The notes below the pieces were generated by a model. It did not search any database. It was not told the DNA's origin and was given only the letters and a program-made list of their open reading frames with translations. From Proteobacteria bacterium UBA6920 (lineage in GTDB: Bacteria; Pseudomonadota; Gammaproteobacteria; SG8-11): a stretch of DNA of 18,450 bases. Position 1 is the stretch's first letter. Each line of letters starts with the position of its first letter. This document shows positions 1 to 8,394 of this stretch, piece after piece. Made by a program: the position numbers and the translations under genes. The stretch is from NCBI GenBank assembly GCA_002448875.1, contig DKAS01000067.1:9100-27549 (forward strand). The letters run 5' to 3'.

Positions 1-699
1 GGCGTTGTTGGCGTGCAGGGTGGATATCGCCAGGTGGCCGGTTTCCGCGAACGTGATGGCATGCTCCATGGTTTCCCGGTCGCGTATTTCGCCGATCAGA
101 ATGACATCGGGCGCCTGCCGCAGGGTGTTCTTCAGCGCATCCTCATAGGAATCGGTGTCCACCCCCACCTCGCGCTGGTTGACGATGGATTTCTTGTGCG
201 GGTGAATGAATTCGATGGGGTCCTCGACGGTGATGATATGCCCCTGGGAATTGGCGTTGCGATAATCGATCAGCGAGGCCAGCGAGGTCGACTTACCGGA
301 CCCGGTGCCGCCGACGAACAGGATCAGGCCGCGCTTCTGCATGATGATTTTCTTCAGGATCGGCGGCAAACCCAGATCTTCGGACTTGGGAATATCGGTC
401 TTGATGTGGCGCACTACCATGCCCACTTCGTTGCGCTGCTGGAATATATTGACGCGGAAACGGCCCACGCCTTTCAAACCGATGGCCAGGTTCATTTCCG
501 GCTTCAGATCGAATTCCGCCCGCTGCGACTCATTCATGACTTCATAGGCAATCGCCCGCACCCGGCCGGCGGGCAAGGTGGAGTTTTCCAGTGGCTTGAT
601 CAATCCCTGCACGCGGGCGCTGGCCGGCGCACCGGTGGTCAAGTACAGGTCCGAGGCCTCATAATTGACCATCAGCTTGAGGTAATCTTTAAATTCCAT
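1..699 (-). CDS. pilU: Type IV pilus retraction ATPase PilU (5' part, runs off window start)
   Basis: The first 233 residues of a PilT/PilU-family hexameric ATPase are visible; these act at the cytoplasmic base of the type IV pilus to power fibre retraction. Walker A (GGTGSGKS) is at residues 130-137 with K136. The Walker B-like IGEIRD is at 202-207, and the HLAISTLHANNA histidine box ends the visible part. PilU rather than PilT is indicated by the start MEFKDYL, by ALKNTLRQAPDV before Walker B, and by AFAETGHL-type wording near the end. The remaining C-terminal part lies outside the window. The gene is divergent from glnE, so pilT is not immediately upstream as in the usual pilT-pilU order. 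The ATG at 699 matches the family N-terminus but has only a poor ribosome site. A perfect anti-16S complement lies about 50 bases further upstream. Confidence 0.95.
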   Translation of the reverse strand, partial: MEFKDYLKLMVNYEASDLYLTTGAPASARVQGLIKPLENSTLPAGRVRAIAYEVMNESQRAEFDLKPEMNLAIGLKGVGRFRVNIFQQRNEVGMVVRHIKTDIPKSEDLGLPPILKKIIMQKRGLILFVGGTGSGKSTSLASLIDYRNANSQGHIITVEDPIEFIHPHKKSIVNQREVGVDTDSYEDALKNTLRQAPDVILIGEIRDRETMEHAITFAETGHLAISTLHANNA

Positions 700-979
700 A
701 ACGCATCCAGGGATGTAAAGGCAACAGGTTTTGTACTCTTTGAGTATCGGATCACCTCCCTTATTCTTTAACGCGAACCGACACGCCGGCCGGCGCCGCC
801 GAGGACCGATACATCGACTAATAAAGGGTGGTATATCAACATGTTAAAAACTACTACAGCGAGCAAGCCACCTTTTGCCAGCGCCTCCCTGGCTTCAACC
901 GGGGGGCCAAACGGCCGGGGAGCGCTCACCACCGCTTGCCGGGCAGTCGTGTCATTGACCCCGGAACGAGGCTGAGTCC
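700..979. other. Divergent pilU/glnE intergenic region
   Basis: This 280-base gap lies between two divergent genes and must hold both promoters. On the minus strand it has a very strong Shine-Dalgarno-like element (GGGAGGTGATCC, 760-749). An AT-rich stretch at about 810-860 is the likeliest promoter area, but I cannot fix -35/-10 boxes. On the plus strand it contains a short open frame at 841-975. Confidence 0.6.
841..975 (+). CDS. Possible 44-codon small ORF / leader upstream of glnE
   Basis: An ATG at 841 opens a 44-residue frame, beginning MLKTTTASKPP and rich in Ala, Ser, Thr and Gly, that ends at TGA 973-975. A purine-rich AGGGTGG at 825-831 lies 9 bases before the ATG. The stop is only 4 bases before the glnE start, so translational coupling is possible. 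I recognise no family and no clear signal peptide or membrane segment, and codon choice is not decisive. It may be a chance frame in the glnE leader. Confidence 0.2.
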   Translation: MLKTTTASKPPFASASLASTGGPNGRGALTTACRAVVSLTPERG

Positions 980-3886
980 ATGACCGGATTAACCATAGAA
1001 ATCCCCCATGCTGTCTGTGCCGCCGACAGCGACTTTCTGCCCGCCCCACTGCAGGCGGCGGCGCAAACCAAACTGGCCCAGCTCAACGAAATCCTCAACG
1101 GCCAGCGTCTGCAACTGAGCCCCATCCGATGGCGCAACACGGTACGGGTGCTGGTCTGCAGCGACTTCGTCAGCGAGCAGCTGCGGCGCTTTCCCGATCT
1201 TTTAACGACCCTGCTGGCCCCGGGTACGGTGGCGGAAACCAGCGAACAACGCCTGAGCCGCTGGCAGCGGGAAGTGGCCGCCGATTGTGCCGCGGCCGCC
1301 GACGAGCCGGCGCTGGCGACGGCCCTGCGCCGCTACCGCAACCGGGAGATGGCGGCCATCGCCTGGCGCGACATCAGCGGCGACGCCAGTCTGCAGACCA
1401 CGGTGCGCGACCTGTCGGATCTGGCCGACACCATTATCAATCAGGCCCTGCAGCGCCTGCAGCAGTGGCAGGAGGCGGAGTTCGGCGTGCCGGTGGACAG
1501 CAATGGCGAGACCCTGTCGCTGGTGGTGCTGGCGATGGGCAAACTCGGCGCCCATGAGTTGAATTTTTCCTCCGACGTCGACCTCATTTTCGTCTTTCGC
1601 GAAGAAGGCGAGACTCGCGGCGTGGCGCGCCCCCTGGCCAACTCGCAGTTTTTCACCCGCCTGGGGCAGCGCCTGATCAGCCTGCTGCAGCAAACCACCG
1701 GCGAAGGCTTCGTCTACCGCGTCGATATGCGCCTGCGCCCCTTTGGCGACAGTGGACCGCTGGCGGTCAGCCTGGACGCCCTGGAAAACTACTACCAGAT
1801 TCATGGCCGCGAATGGGAACGCTACGCCATGATCAAGGCCCGGCCGATCACCGGCGGCGATGCCGACCGGCAGGCGATCATGGCGCTGTTGCAGGCGTTC
1901 AGTTATCGCCGCTACCTGGACTACGGCGTGTTCAAGGGGCTGCGCGAAATGAAACAGCTGATCATCCAGGAAGTGGCGCGCAAGGACCTGCACCACAATG
2001 TCAAACTGGGCGCCGGCGGCATCCGCGAAATCGAGTTCATCGGCCAGGTGTTCCAGCTGATTCGCGGCGGGCGCGAACCGCGGCTGCGGGTGCGGGAAAT
2101 TCTGCAGGTACTGGCGCTGCTGCAGGAAAAGGAGCTGCTGCCGGCCTATGTCTGCCGCGAACTGCACAACGCCTATGTCTTCCTGCGCAACACCGAACAC
2201 CGGCTGCAAGCCTGGCAGGACCAGCAAACCCACACCCTGCCACGTGACGCCGACGGCCGGTTGCGGCTGGCGGTGGCCATGGGTTTCGACACCTGGGAAC
2301 CGATGCAAAAAACGCTGGATCGCTACCGCCGCGTCGTGCGCGAGCATTTCGATCAGGTGGTGGCGACGCCGCAAACCGATAGCGGCAGTGCTCCCGACAG
2401 CCTGCTGGCGCTGTGGTACGAACGGACCGATGCGCCGGCGGCGATCAGTGAATTGACCACCCTGGGTTATCAGCGCGCCGCCGATACCCTGGAAAACCTG
2501 CGGCAGCTGCGCCATTCCCGGTACCGCACCCTGTCCAACGAAGCCAAGGCGCGCATGGACAGTCTACTGCCGTTTCTGATCCGCGCCGCCACGGCCACGC
2601 CGCAGCCGGACGTCACCCTCGACCGGGTGCTGAAACTGGTGGCCGCCGTCGCCCGGCGCACGGTGTACCTGGCCCTGCTGGTCGAGCACCCCCTGGCCTT
2701 GTCGCAATTGATCAAGTTATGCGCCGGCAGCCCCTGGATCGCCGATCTGCTCACCCGCCACCCCATCCTGCTGGACGAATTACTGGACCCGCGCTCCCTG
2801 TACAGCCCCGCCACCCGCGAGGTTCTGGGTCGGGAACTGCAGCAGCGCCTGCTGGCGCTGCCCGGTGACGATTTGGAACAGCAGATGGACGTCCTGCGCC
2901 AGTTCAAGCAGGCGCAGGTGCTGCGGGTGGCGGCGGCGGATTTGATGGACACCCTGCCGCTGATGAAAGTCAGTGACCACCTCACCTGGATCGCGGAGGT
3001 GGTACTCGATGCCACCCTGGGCCTGGCCTGGCAGGAACTGGCTCTGCGCCACGGCGTTCCGCCCGCCACGCCGCTGAGCGCCGACCACGGCTTCGTCATC
3101 ATCGGCTATGGCAAACTGGGCGGTATCGAGTTGGGCTACGGCTCCGACCTGGACCTGGTTTTTCTCTACGCCCATGAGCAGAGCGACGCCCTCACCGACG
3201 GGCGCAAACCACTGACCACATCGGTGTTCTATACCCGGCTGGGTCAGCGCATTATTCATATTATCAGCACCCTGACCTCCGCCGGCATTCTCTATGATGT
3301 GGATATGCGCCTGCGCCCCAGCGGCGCCTCCGGCCTGCTGGTGAGCAATTTTCAATCTTATGTCAATTACCAGAACAGCAAGGCCTGGACCTGGGAACAC
3401 CAGGCCCTGGTCCGCGCCCGGGTCATCGCCGGTGACCCCGTGCTGGGTGACGCCTTTCAACAGGCCCGCCAGGCTGTCCTGCGCCGCCCGCGGGAAAGAG
3501 AGGCACTGCGCCGGGAAGTGAGCGAGATGCGGGAAAAAATGCGGACCGCGTCCCGCGTGCCCGCCGCGGGTCAATTCGATATAAAACAAAGCCCTGGCGG
3601 CATGGTGGATATCGAATTCCTGGCGCAATACGGTGTCTTGGCGCACGCCGAACAGCAGCCGGAACTGACCCGCTGGACGGATAACATCCGCATCCTGGAA
3701 ACCATGGGGCAGCTGGGGATCCTGAGCGCGGCCGACGCCGACCTGCTCTGTGACGCCTACCGCAGCCTGCGCGACCGCGCCCACAAGCTGGTACTGCTGG
3801 ATCAACCCACCCTGGTGGCGACCGAGGAATTCACAAAAATCGCCGCCGAGGTCCGCCGGGTCTGGCAAGCGCTACTCGGAACATAG
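980..3886 (+). CDS. glnE: Bifunctional glutamine synthetase adenylyltransferase / adenylyl-removing enzyme
   Basis: GlnE adds AMP to, and removes it from, the subunits of glutamine synthetase, switching nitrogen assimilation off and on under control of PII. The 968-residue length is close to the 946 of E. coli. Two nucleotidyltransferase domains are visible. The N-terminal adenylyl-removing domain carries MGKLGAHELNFSSDVD, with D199 and D201. The C-terminal adenylyltransferase domain carries GYGKLGGIELGYGSDLD, with D723 and D725. Between them is the helical linker where regulators bind. Both active sites look intact. The ATG at 980 follows a GAGG-like site near 968. The stop is 35 bases before ilvE on the same strand, so the two are probably cotranscribed. 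Confidence 0.98.
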   Translation: MTGLTIEIPHAVCAADSDFLPAPLQAAAQTKLAQLNEILNGQRLQLSPIRWRNTVRVLVCSDFVSEQLRRFPDLLTTLLAPGTVAETSEQRLSRWQREVAADCAAAADEPALATALRRYRNREMAAIAWRDISGDASLQTTVRDLSDLADTIINQALQRLQQWQEAEFGVPVDSNGETLSLVVLAMGKLGAHELNFSSDVDLIFVFREEGETRGVARPLANSQFFTRLGQRLISLLQQTTGEGFVYRVDMRLRPFGDSGPLAVSLDALENYYQIHGREWERYAMIKARPITGGDADRQAIMALLQAFSYRRYLDYGVFKGLREMKQLIIQEVARKDLHHNVKLGAGGIREIEFIGQVFQLIRGGREPRLRVREILQVLALLQEKELLPAYVCRELHNAYVFLRNTEHRLQAWQDQQTHTLPRDADGRLRLAVAMGFDTWEPMQKTLDRYRRVVREHFDQVVATPQTDSGSAPDSLLALWYERTDAPAAISELTTLGYQRAADTLENLRQLRHSRYRTLSNEAKARMDSLLPFLIRAATATPQPDVTLDRVLKLVAAVARRTVYLALLVEHPLALSQLIKLCAGSPWIADLLTRHPILLDELLDPRSLYSPATREVLGRELQQRLLALPGDDLEQQMDVLRQFKQAQVLRVAAADLMDTLPLMKVSDHLTWIAEVVLDATLGLAWQELALRHGVPPATPLSADHGFVIIGYGKLGGIELGYGSDLDLVFLYAHEQSDALTDGRKPLTTSVFYTRLGQRIIHIISTLTSAGILYDVDMRLRPSGASGLLVSNFQSYVNYQNSKAWTWEHQALVRARVIAGDPVLGDAFQQARQAVLRRPREREALRREVSEMREKMRTASRVPAAGQFDIKQSPGGMVDIEFLAQYGVLAHAEQQPELTRWTDNIRILETMGQLGILSAADADLLCDAYRSLRDRAHKLVLLDQPTLVATEEFTKIAAEVRRVWQALLGT

Positions 3887-3921
3887 ATAATAAGCGCCTT
3901 TCCACAACAGGAGTGAGCAGT

Positions 3922-4866
3922 ATGGGTATGGAAGATCGCGACGGCGTCATCTGGCTGGACGGTCGCCTGGTTCCATGGCGGGAAGCGCAGATTCATGTGC
4001 TGACCCACACCCTGCACTATGGCATGGGGGTGTTCGAAGGCGTGCGCGCCTACAAGGCGGAGCGCGGCACCGCCATCTTCCGCCTGCAGGACCATACCAA
4101 CCGCCTGTTCAATTCCGCCCATATTCTCGGCATGCGCATGCCCTACGACCGGGAAACGATCAACCAGGCCACCTGCCTGGCGGTCAGCGAAAACAAACTG
4201 GATTCCGCCTATATCCGCCCCATGTGCTTTTACGGCTCCGAAGGCATGGGCCTGCGCGCCGACAACCTGAAGGTGCACGTCATGATCGCCGCCTGGCACT
4301 GGGGCAGCTACCTGGGCAAGGACGGGCTGGAGAAAGGCATACGGGTGCGCACCTCTTCCTATACCCGGCACCACGTCAACATCACCATGTGCAAGGCCAA
4401 AGCCAACGGCAATTACATGAACAGCATGCTGGCGCTGCAGGAAGCGCTGCGTGACGGCTACGACGAGGCGCTGCTGCTGGATGTCGACGGCTACGTAACC
4501 GAGGGCAGCGGCGAGAATATCTTCATCGTCAAGAACGGCGCCATTTATACCCCGGAACTGACCTCGGCGCTGGACGGCATCACCCGCAACACGCTGCTGC
4601 AGCTGGCGGCCAAGGAAAACATTCCGGTCTACGAAAAACGCATTACCCGCGACGAAGTCTATATCTGCGACGAAGCGTTCTTCACCGGCACGGCGGCGGA
4701 AGTCACCCCGATACGCGAACTGGACAGCCGCGTCATCGGCAATGGCGGCCGCGGGCCGATCACCGAGAAGCTGCAGCAGGCGTATTTCGACCTGGTGCAC
4801 GGCCGGCGCAGCCTGCACAGCCACTGGTTGACATACACGGACAAGGCCCGCGAGAATAGCAAATAA
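3922..4866 (+). CDS. ilvE: Branched-chain amino acid aminotransferase (PLP fold type IV)
   Basis: This enzyme transfers the amino group between glutamate and the 2-oxo acids of valine, leucine and isoleucine in the cytosol, the last step of their synthesis. The 314-residue protein has the family features: HTLHYGMGVFEGVRAY near the N-terminus, the PLP-binding lysine in KANGNY (K160), EGSGEN at 194-199 and the phosphate-binding GTAAEVTP at 256-263. I chose the ATG at 3922 because GGAG at 3910-3913 lies 8 bases before it. The GTG at 3913 overlaps that site and would be too close. It follows glnE by 35 bases and precedes the zinc-ribbon gene, an arrangement that looks like one operon. Confidence 0.97.
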   Translation: MGMEDRDGVIWLDGRLVPWREAQIHVLTHTLHYGMGVFEGVRAYKAERGTAIFRLQDHTNRLFNSAHILGMRMPYDRETINQATCLAVSENKLDSAYIRPMCFYGSEGMGLRADNLKVHVMIAAWHWGSYLGKDGLEKGIRVRTSSYTRHHVNITMCKAKANGNYMNSMLALQEALRDGYDEALLLDVDGYVTEGSGENIFIVKNGAIYTPELTSALDGITRNTLLQLAAKENIPVYEKRITRDEVYICDEAFFTGTAAEVTPIRELDSRVIGNGGRGPITEKLQQAYFDLVHGRRSLHSHWLTYTDKARENSK

Positions 4867-4940
4867 CGCGCCCCCGGGGGAAATCAGCCATGCTGCAACG
4901 ACAGACACAACGCCACCCAGCAACCGCATCAGAGGCTATT

Positions 4941-5141
4941 ATGGCGGAACAAAACGTGAACAAAACCGAGACCGCTGGCAATCGCCAGCCGGTGGCCGTC
5001 AAGCGCAGCGATCTGCCCTTGCACTGCCCCACCGACAAAACACTGCTGTGGAATTCCCACCCCCGCGTCTATCTGCCGATAGAAACGACGGGCAAGGCGC
5101 GTTGCCCCTATTGCGGCACGGATTACCAGCTGGTCGACTGA
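4941..5141 (+). CDS. Small CHCC-type zinc-ribbon protein
   Basis: A 66-residue protein with the C-x10-H-x14-C-x2-C pattern of the zf-CHCC family (relatives of the mitochondrial complex I subunit NDUFS6). The likely zinc ligands are C29, H40, C55 and C58, in the contexts LPLHCP, LWNSHPRVYL and CPYCGTDYQL. In proteobacteria this family is a small, poorly characterised soluble protein, often found next to ilvE, as here. The ATG at 4941 has AGAGG five bases upstream and gives the usual family size. An in-frame ATG at 4890, also behind a G-rich site (4876-4882), would add 17 residues with no domain content, and I cannot exclude it. The stop overlaps the start of a short GC hairpin. Confidence 0.85.
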   Translation: MAEQNVNKTETAGNRQPVAVKRSDLPLHCPTDKTLLWNSHPRVYLPIETTGKARCPYCGTDYQLVD

Positions 5142-5157
5142 GCGCCGCGACGGCGCT
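5141..5157 (+). other. Perfect 7-bp GC hairpin between zinc-ribbon gene and gmhA
   Basis: AGCGCCG at 5141-5147 and CGGCGCT at 5151-5157 are perfectly complementary with a CGA loop. The hairpin begins on the last base of the stop codon and ends 28 bases before the gmhA ATG. There is no T-run after it, so it is not a standard intrinsic terminator. It could stabilise an mRNA end or modulate gmhA expression. Confidence 0.4.
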
Positions 5158-5185
5158 GCGGCACCGTTGCTGACGACAAACCATC

Positions 5186-5740
5186 ATGTCCCTGGATATC
5201 GCCCACATCATCACCGCGCACAATACGGCGGTGCAAAGCGTCGCCGCCCTCAGCGCCGACCTCCATCGCTGCATCGACAAGATACGCCTTACCCTGCAGC
5301 TGGGCGGCAAACTCCTGGCCTGCGGCAACGGCGGCTCCGCCGCCGACGCCCAGCATTTCGCCGCCGAACTCACCGGCCGCTACCAGGCGGATCGCCGCGG
5401 TTATCCCGCCATTGCCCTGACCACCGACACCTCGGCGCTGACTTCCATCAGCAACGACTATGGCTACGATCTGGTATTCCGCCGGCAGCTGGAAGCGCTG
5501 GGCAGGCAGGGGGATCTGCTGATCGCCATCAGCACCTCCGGCGAATCGCGCAATGTGATCAAGGCGGTGGAACTGGCCCGGGAACGGGGAATTTACAGCG
5601 TCGGCCTGCTGGGCAAGGATGGCGGCAAACTGCGTTCCCTGGTGGATCTGCCGCTGGTGGTGCACGCCAGTCACACCGCTCGCATCCAGGAAGCGCACAT
5701 CCTGATTCTGCACATCCTGTGCGAAGCGCTGGAAAACTAA
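5186..5740 (+). CDS. gmhA: Phosphoheptose isomerase (sedoheptulose 7-phosphate isomerase)
   Basis: GmhA converts sedoheptulose 7-phosphate to D-glycero-D-manno-heptose 7-phosphate, the first step towards ADP-heptose for the LPS inner core. The 184-residue SIS-domain protein has CGNGGSAADAQHFAAEL at 46-62. The zinc/catalytic residues expected for GmhA are present: H57, E61, Q168 and H176. The phosphosugar-binding ISTSGES also matches. The retained glutamate and glutamine/histidine set argues against the related DnaA-binding protein DiaA, which shares the SIS fold. There is no strong ribosome site before the ATG at 5186, so translation may be coupled to the upstream genes. An imperfect hairpin at 5741-5759 (CCC/GGG arms with one bulge) lies just after the stop. 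Confidence 0.93.
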   Translation: MSLDIAHIITAHNTAVQSVAALSADLHRCIDKIRLTLQLGGKLLACGNGGSAADAQHFAAELTGRYQADRRGYPAIALTTDTSALTSISNDYGYDLVFRRQLEALGRQGDLLIAISTSGESRNVIKAVELARERGIYSVGLLGKDGGKLRSLVDLPLVVHASHTARIQEAHILILHILCEALEN

Positions 5741-5742
5741 CC

Positions 5743-6408
5743 CTACAACACCTTGTGGGCGTCCACCTTTTCGCCGCCGGGCTCGATATCCGGCACCCGA
5801 TCACGTTCCGAATTCTCGTCCTTGGGCACCATGCGCCAGCGCCTGGCCTGCTGCTGCATGGGCCGGGAATCTTCCTTCACCAGACGCTGATCGATGCGCG
5901 GATAGCGTTTTTGCAGTAATTCCAGATCACGATTGGTTTGCTCGCCGGTAAGCCGGACGTAATGCGTGTCGCCTATATGCACATGAAAATTACCGACATA
6001 CACCGCCTGCCCCGCTCGCACCGTGACGGTGATCGGCGGATTCTCGTCGGGATAAAACTTGCGTTTCAAGGTAAGACTGAAATACCCGTCGATATCATAG
6101 CGGCCCGCCGGCAGCTCCAGCACCACCAGGCGGCCCGTGTAGCGCTCTTTGGCTATGGGACAGACGTCATCCCCGGCAGTCCAGTCGGCATGACCATCGA
6201 ACGGTATCAATAAACCGACGTGTCGCCCCTGGGCATGCATGCGCAGAAAATGCGAAAAACCGCAGGTCCCCGAATACGTCAACGACATCACCACCAGCCC
6301 TTTGTCGTCGCCCGCCTGCACCTGGTAATCCGCCGGCACATTGGACGGAATGGAACTGCACGCGACAAGACCCAGGGACAGCAGCAGCAAGAATGGTGCT
6401 TTACCCAT
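5743..6408 (-). CDS. Predicted lipoprotein of unknown function
   Basis: A 221-residue exported protein. The N-terminus MGKAPFLLLLSLGLVAC is a signal peptide with a lipobox (LVAC, C17), and an excellent ribosome site, GGAGGAGAGGGG, precedes the ATG at 6408. The middle (roughly 85-145) is rich in alternating hydrophobic residues, for example RLVVLELPAGRYDIDGY and AVYVGNFHVHI. This suggests a beta-sandwich such as is seen in many uncharacterised envelope lipoproteins. The last 70 residues are charged and probably extended. I recognise no named family. It converges on gmhA, the two stop codons being 2 bases apart, and has its own promoter region at 6409-6600. Confidence 0.8.
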   Translation of the reverse strand: MGKAPFLLLLSLGLVACSSIPSNVPADYQVQAGDDKGLVVMSLTYSGTCGFSHFLRMHAQGRHVGLLIPFDGHADWTAGDDVCPIAKERYTGRLVVLELPAGRYDIDGYFSLTLKRKFYPDENPPITVTVRAGQAVYVGNFHVHIGDTHYVRLTGEQTNRDLELLQKRYPRIDQRLVKEDSRPMQQQARRWRMVPKDENSERDRVPDIEPGGEKVDAHKVL

Positions 6409-6707
6409 TACCCCTCTCCTCCCGGCCGCGACCTCTCATGGGTTGTGTTTGATTATTTTTTCCCACGCATTTATTAAGAGTGTCCGGCCCCTTTGCTGAG
6501 ACTTCTTGTTATATGACCCATGCATGTTAGCACAGGCATGTGGCGAACAACCATGCACAGGGATTCCCTGCTTGGAAAACAAGAATAGAGGGTGAAAAAC
6601 AGGCGGCAAACGGCCATTGCACGGTCTGTGGCGCCGTTATGTAAAAAACCAGGCGCCCGCCCCTGCCTACGGGGACAGGGCCGGGATGATAGACCGCGGG
6701 CGGTGAC
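6409..6707. other. Intergenic region upstream of lipoprotein, downstream of 16-haem cytochrome
   Basis: This 299-base, relatively AT-rich gap must hold the promoter of the lipoprotein gene (minus strand). TTGTTC-15-TAACAT, reading leftward from about 6550, is a weak candidate. Near 6635-6705 there is a T-run on the minus strand (plus-strand AAAAAA at about 6643) beside GC-rich complementary patches, possibly an imperfect terminator of the cytochrome gene. I find no convincing gene; a 71-codon plus-strand frame from 6592 runs into the antisense of the cytochrome. Confidence 0.5.
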
Positions 6708-8300
6708 TCAGCGAGTCAACCAGGTGGTCGTCAGATGGCAGACGTTGCACTCCTCGGTGGTCGCCACGTGGGCCACGGATTTGCCCGCGGCCACAACGCC
6801 GTTATGACAGCTGGAGCACACACCCACCACCTGCGTATGGTCGACGCGGTTGATCGGCACTGGCGTCCAGCGCCCGGGAAACTTGTCGTGACAGGCATCG
6901 CAGGCGTCGCTGCTGTGGATGTGACTGGCGGACTTGCCGCTGGCCATGGTGCCGTCGTGACAGGTAACGCAATTGCCGCTGAAGCTGCTGTGATCCACTA
7001 CCAGGCCGCCTGGCCAGGACTGCGTGGTATGGCAGACATCGCATTCCTCACTGATCACCAGGTGCCCCCCCGGCAAGCTGTGGCACACGGAACAGGTGCC
7101 GATGACCTGGGCATGATCGACCCGGAGCACCGGATTCCAGACACTGACTCCGTGACAGGCATCGCAGACGTCAGTGGTCGGTAGATGGGTGGCGGACTTG
7201 CCGGTCGCGACGACATCATTGTGACAACTCAGACAAGTGCCCATGACCTGGGTGTGATCCACCCGCGCCACCGGTGACCAGCTGGCGGCATCGTGGCAAG
7301 CGTCACAGACATTGCTGGTGAGAAGATGATTTGCCGGTTTTTCCACGATCTGGGCCGGCGTCAGCGCCGGTACCCAGGCGCTGGTCAGGTGGCAAACATT
7401 GCACTGCCGGTTGGTAGCCAGATGAACAACGGTTTTACCATGGGCAATGGTGCCATTGTGGCAAGCCTCGCAGACACCGATCACTTCATTGTGATCCACC
7501 CGCGTTACCGCAGCACCGGTACCGGCGGTATGACAGACCTCACAACGGTTGCTGGACGGGATGTGAGCAGCCGTTTTACCGCTGTTGCTGCCAGCGCTGC
7601 TGCCAGCGCCCAGGACTTCCGCCCAACTGGCGCTGAGGTGACAGGTATTGCAGGGCGCGCTGGTGACCAGATGACCGCTGCCTTTGCCCTGCGCAAGCGG
7701 CCCACCCTTGTGGCAACTGCCGCATTCGCCCAGCACCTGACCGTGATCGACGGCGATACGCGGCGACCAGAAATTGGCGTCGTGACAGGCGGCGCAATCA
7801 TCGCTGCTGCTGTAGTGATCGGCGGGTTTACCGGTGGCAACCATGCCGTCGTGGCAGGCGACGCAGACCGCAACGACCTTGGGGTGCACAAAATCTTTCG
7901 CATCGGCACCCGCGGTATTGTTCTCCGCCTCGATGCGCACCGTGTCCGGCTTGCTGTTACCGGTACCGTCATTGACCACCAGCGAAATGATATAGGTACC
8001 GGCAGTATCGGCCAGGAAAAACGGCGTCAGGGTTTCGGCGAATTGCAGCGCGCTTTTACTGCCATCCGGCTGCACATTCATCTCCCAGTGGTAGGTCATG
8101 GTGTCGCCATCGACATCAAATGAGTCGCTGCCATCGAGAAACACCTGCTCACCGACGCTCACCTTCTTATCTTCACCGGCCTGCGCTACCGGCAAGTAAT
8201 TTTCGCCGTGCCAGCAACCGGCGAGAAACAGCAGCAACCAGCCCGCCAGCCCGTGGCGCAGCTCCACTCTTCCGATCATCACCGGGATCCGCCAATCCAT
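6708..8300 (-). CDS. PKD-domain 16-haem c-type cytochrome lipoprotein
   Basis: A 530-residue exported lipoprotein. Its signal peptide ends in the lipobox LAGC (C29). A single PKD (Ig-like) domain spans about 36-126 (AGEDKKVSVGEQVFLDGSDS ... GTYIISLVVNDG). A tandem multihaem region at 139-522 contains 16 CXXCH haem-attachment motifs. Each motif is preceded by a histidine exactly six residues before its first cysteine, as in VDHTQVMGTC and ATHLPTTDVC. That predicts bis-histidine haems arranged as two-haem modules of about 47-50 residues. I chose the ATG at 8300 because G-rich GGAGCGGGGGGG lies just before it; longer upstream frames lack such a site. It is a colinear paralogue of the next cytochrome. 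It probably carries electrons at the outer membrane; its redox partner is not visible here. Confidence 0.95.
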   Translation of the reverse strand: MDWRIPVMIGRVELRHGLAGWLLLFLAGCWHGENYLPVAQAGEDKKVSVGEQVFLDGSDSFDVDGDTMTYHWEMNVQPDGSKSALQFAETLTPFFLADTAGTYIISLVVNDGTGNSKPDTVRIEAENNTAGADAKDFVHPKVVAVCVACHDGMVATGKPADHYSSSDDCAACHDANFWSPRIAVDHGQVLGECGSCHKGGPLAQGKGSGHLVTSAPCNTCHLSASWAEVLGAGSSAGSNSGKTAAHIPSSNRCEVCHTAGTGAAVTRVDHNEVIGVCEACHNGTIAHGKTVVHLATNRQCNVCHLTSAWVPALTPAQIVEKPANHLLTSNVCDACHDAASWSPVARVDHTQVMGTCLSCHNDVVATGKSATHLPTTDVCDACHGVSVWNPVLRVDHAQVIGTCSVCHSLPGGHLVISEECDVCHTTQSWPGGLVVDHSSFSGNCVTCHDGTMASGKSASHIHSSDACDACHDKFPGRWTPVPINRVDHTQVVGVCSSCHNGVVAAGKSVAHVATTEECNVCHLTTTWLTR

Positions 8301-8343
8301 ACCCCCCCGCTCCATCCTACTGCCTTGCCAGGCACTATCATGC

Positions 8344-8371
8344 CGTACGCCGGCGATGGAAAAAAGGTTGC
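8344..8371 (-). promoter_or_regulatory. Predicted ECF sigma promoter of the 16-haem cytochrome gene
   Basis: On the minus strand a -35-like GCAACC (8371-8366), a 16-base spacer ending in CCGG, and a -10-like CGTACG (8349-8344) lie 43 bases before the ATG at 8300. The same element with the same spacing precedes the 20-haem gene and the ECF sigma gene. ECF sigma factors typically read a GGAAC-type -35 and a CGT-type -10 with about 16 bases between. Assignment to the sigma factor at 10642 is inferred. Confidence 0.65.
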
Positions 8372-8394
8372 CGGTTCCGCTGGCACCGGCCGTT

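Noticed and set aside
749..762. Sequence GGATCACCTCCCTT resembling the 3' end of 16S rRNA
   Set aside because: Only the anti-Shine-Dalgarno stretch matches and no rRNA body precedes it. It is simply a strong ribosome-binding site on the minus strand.
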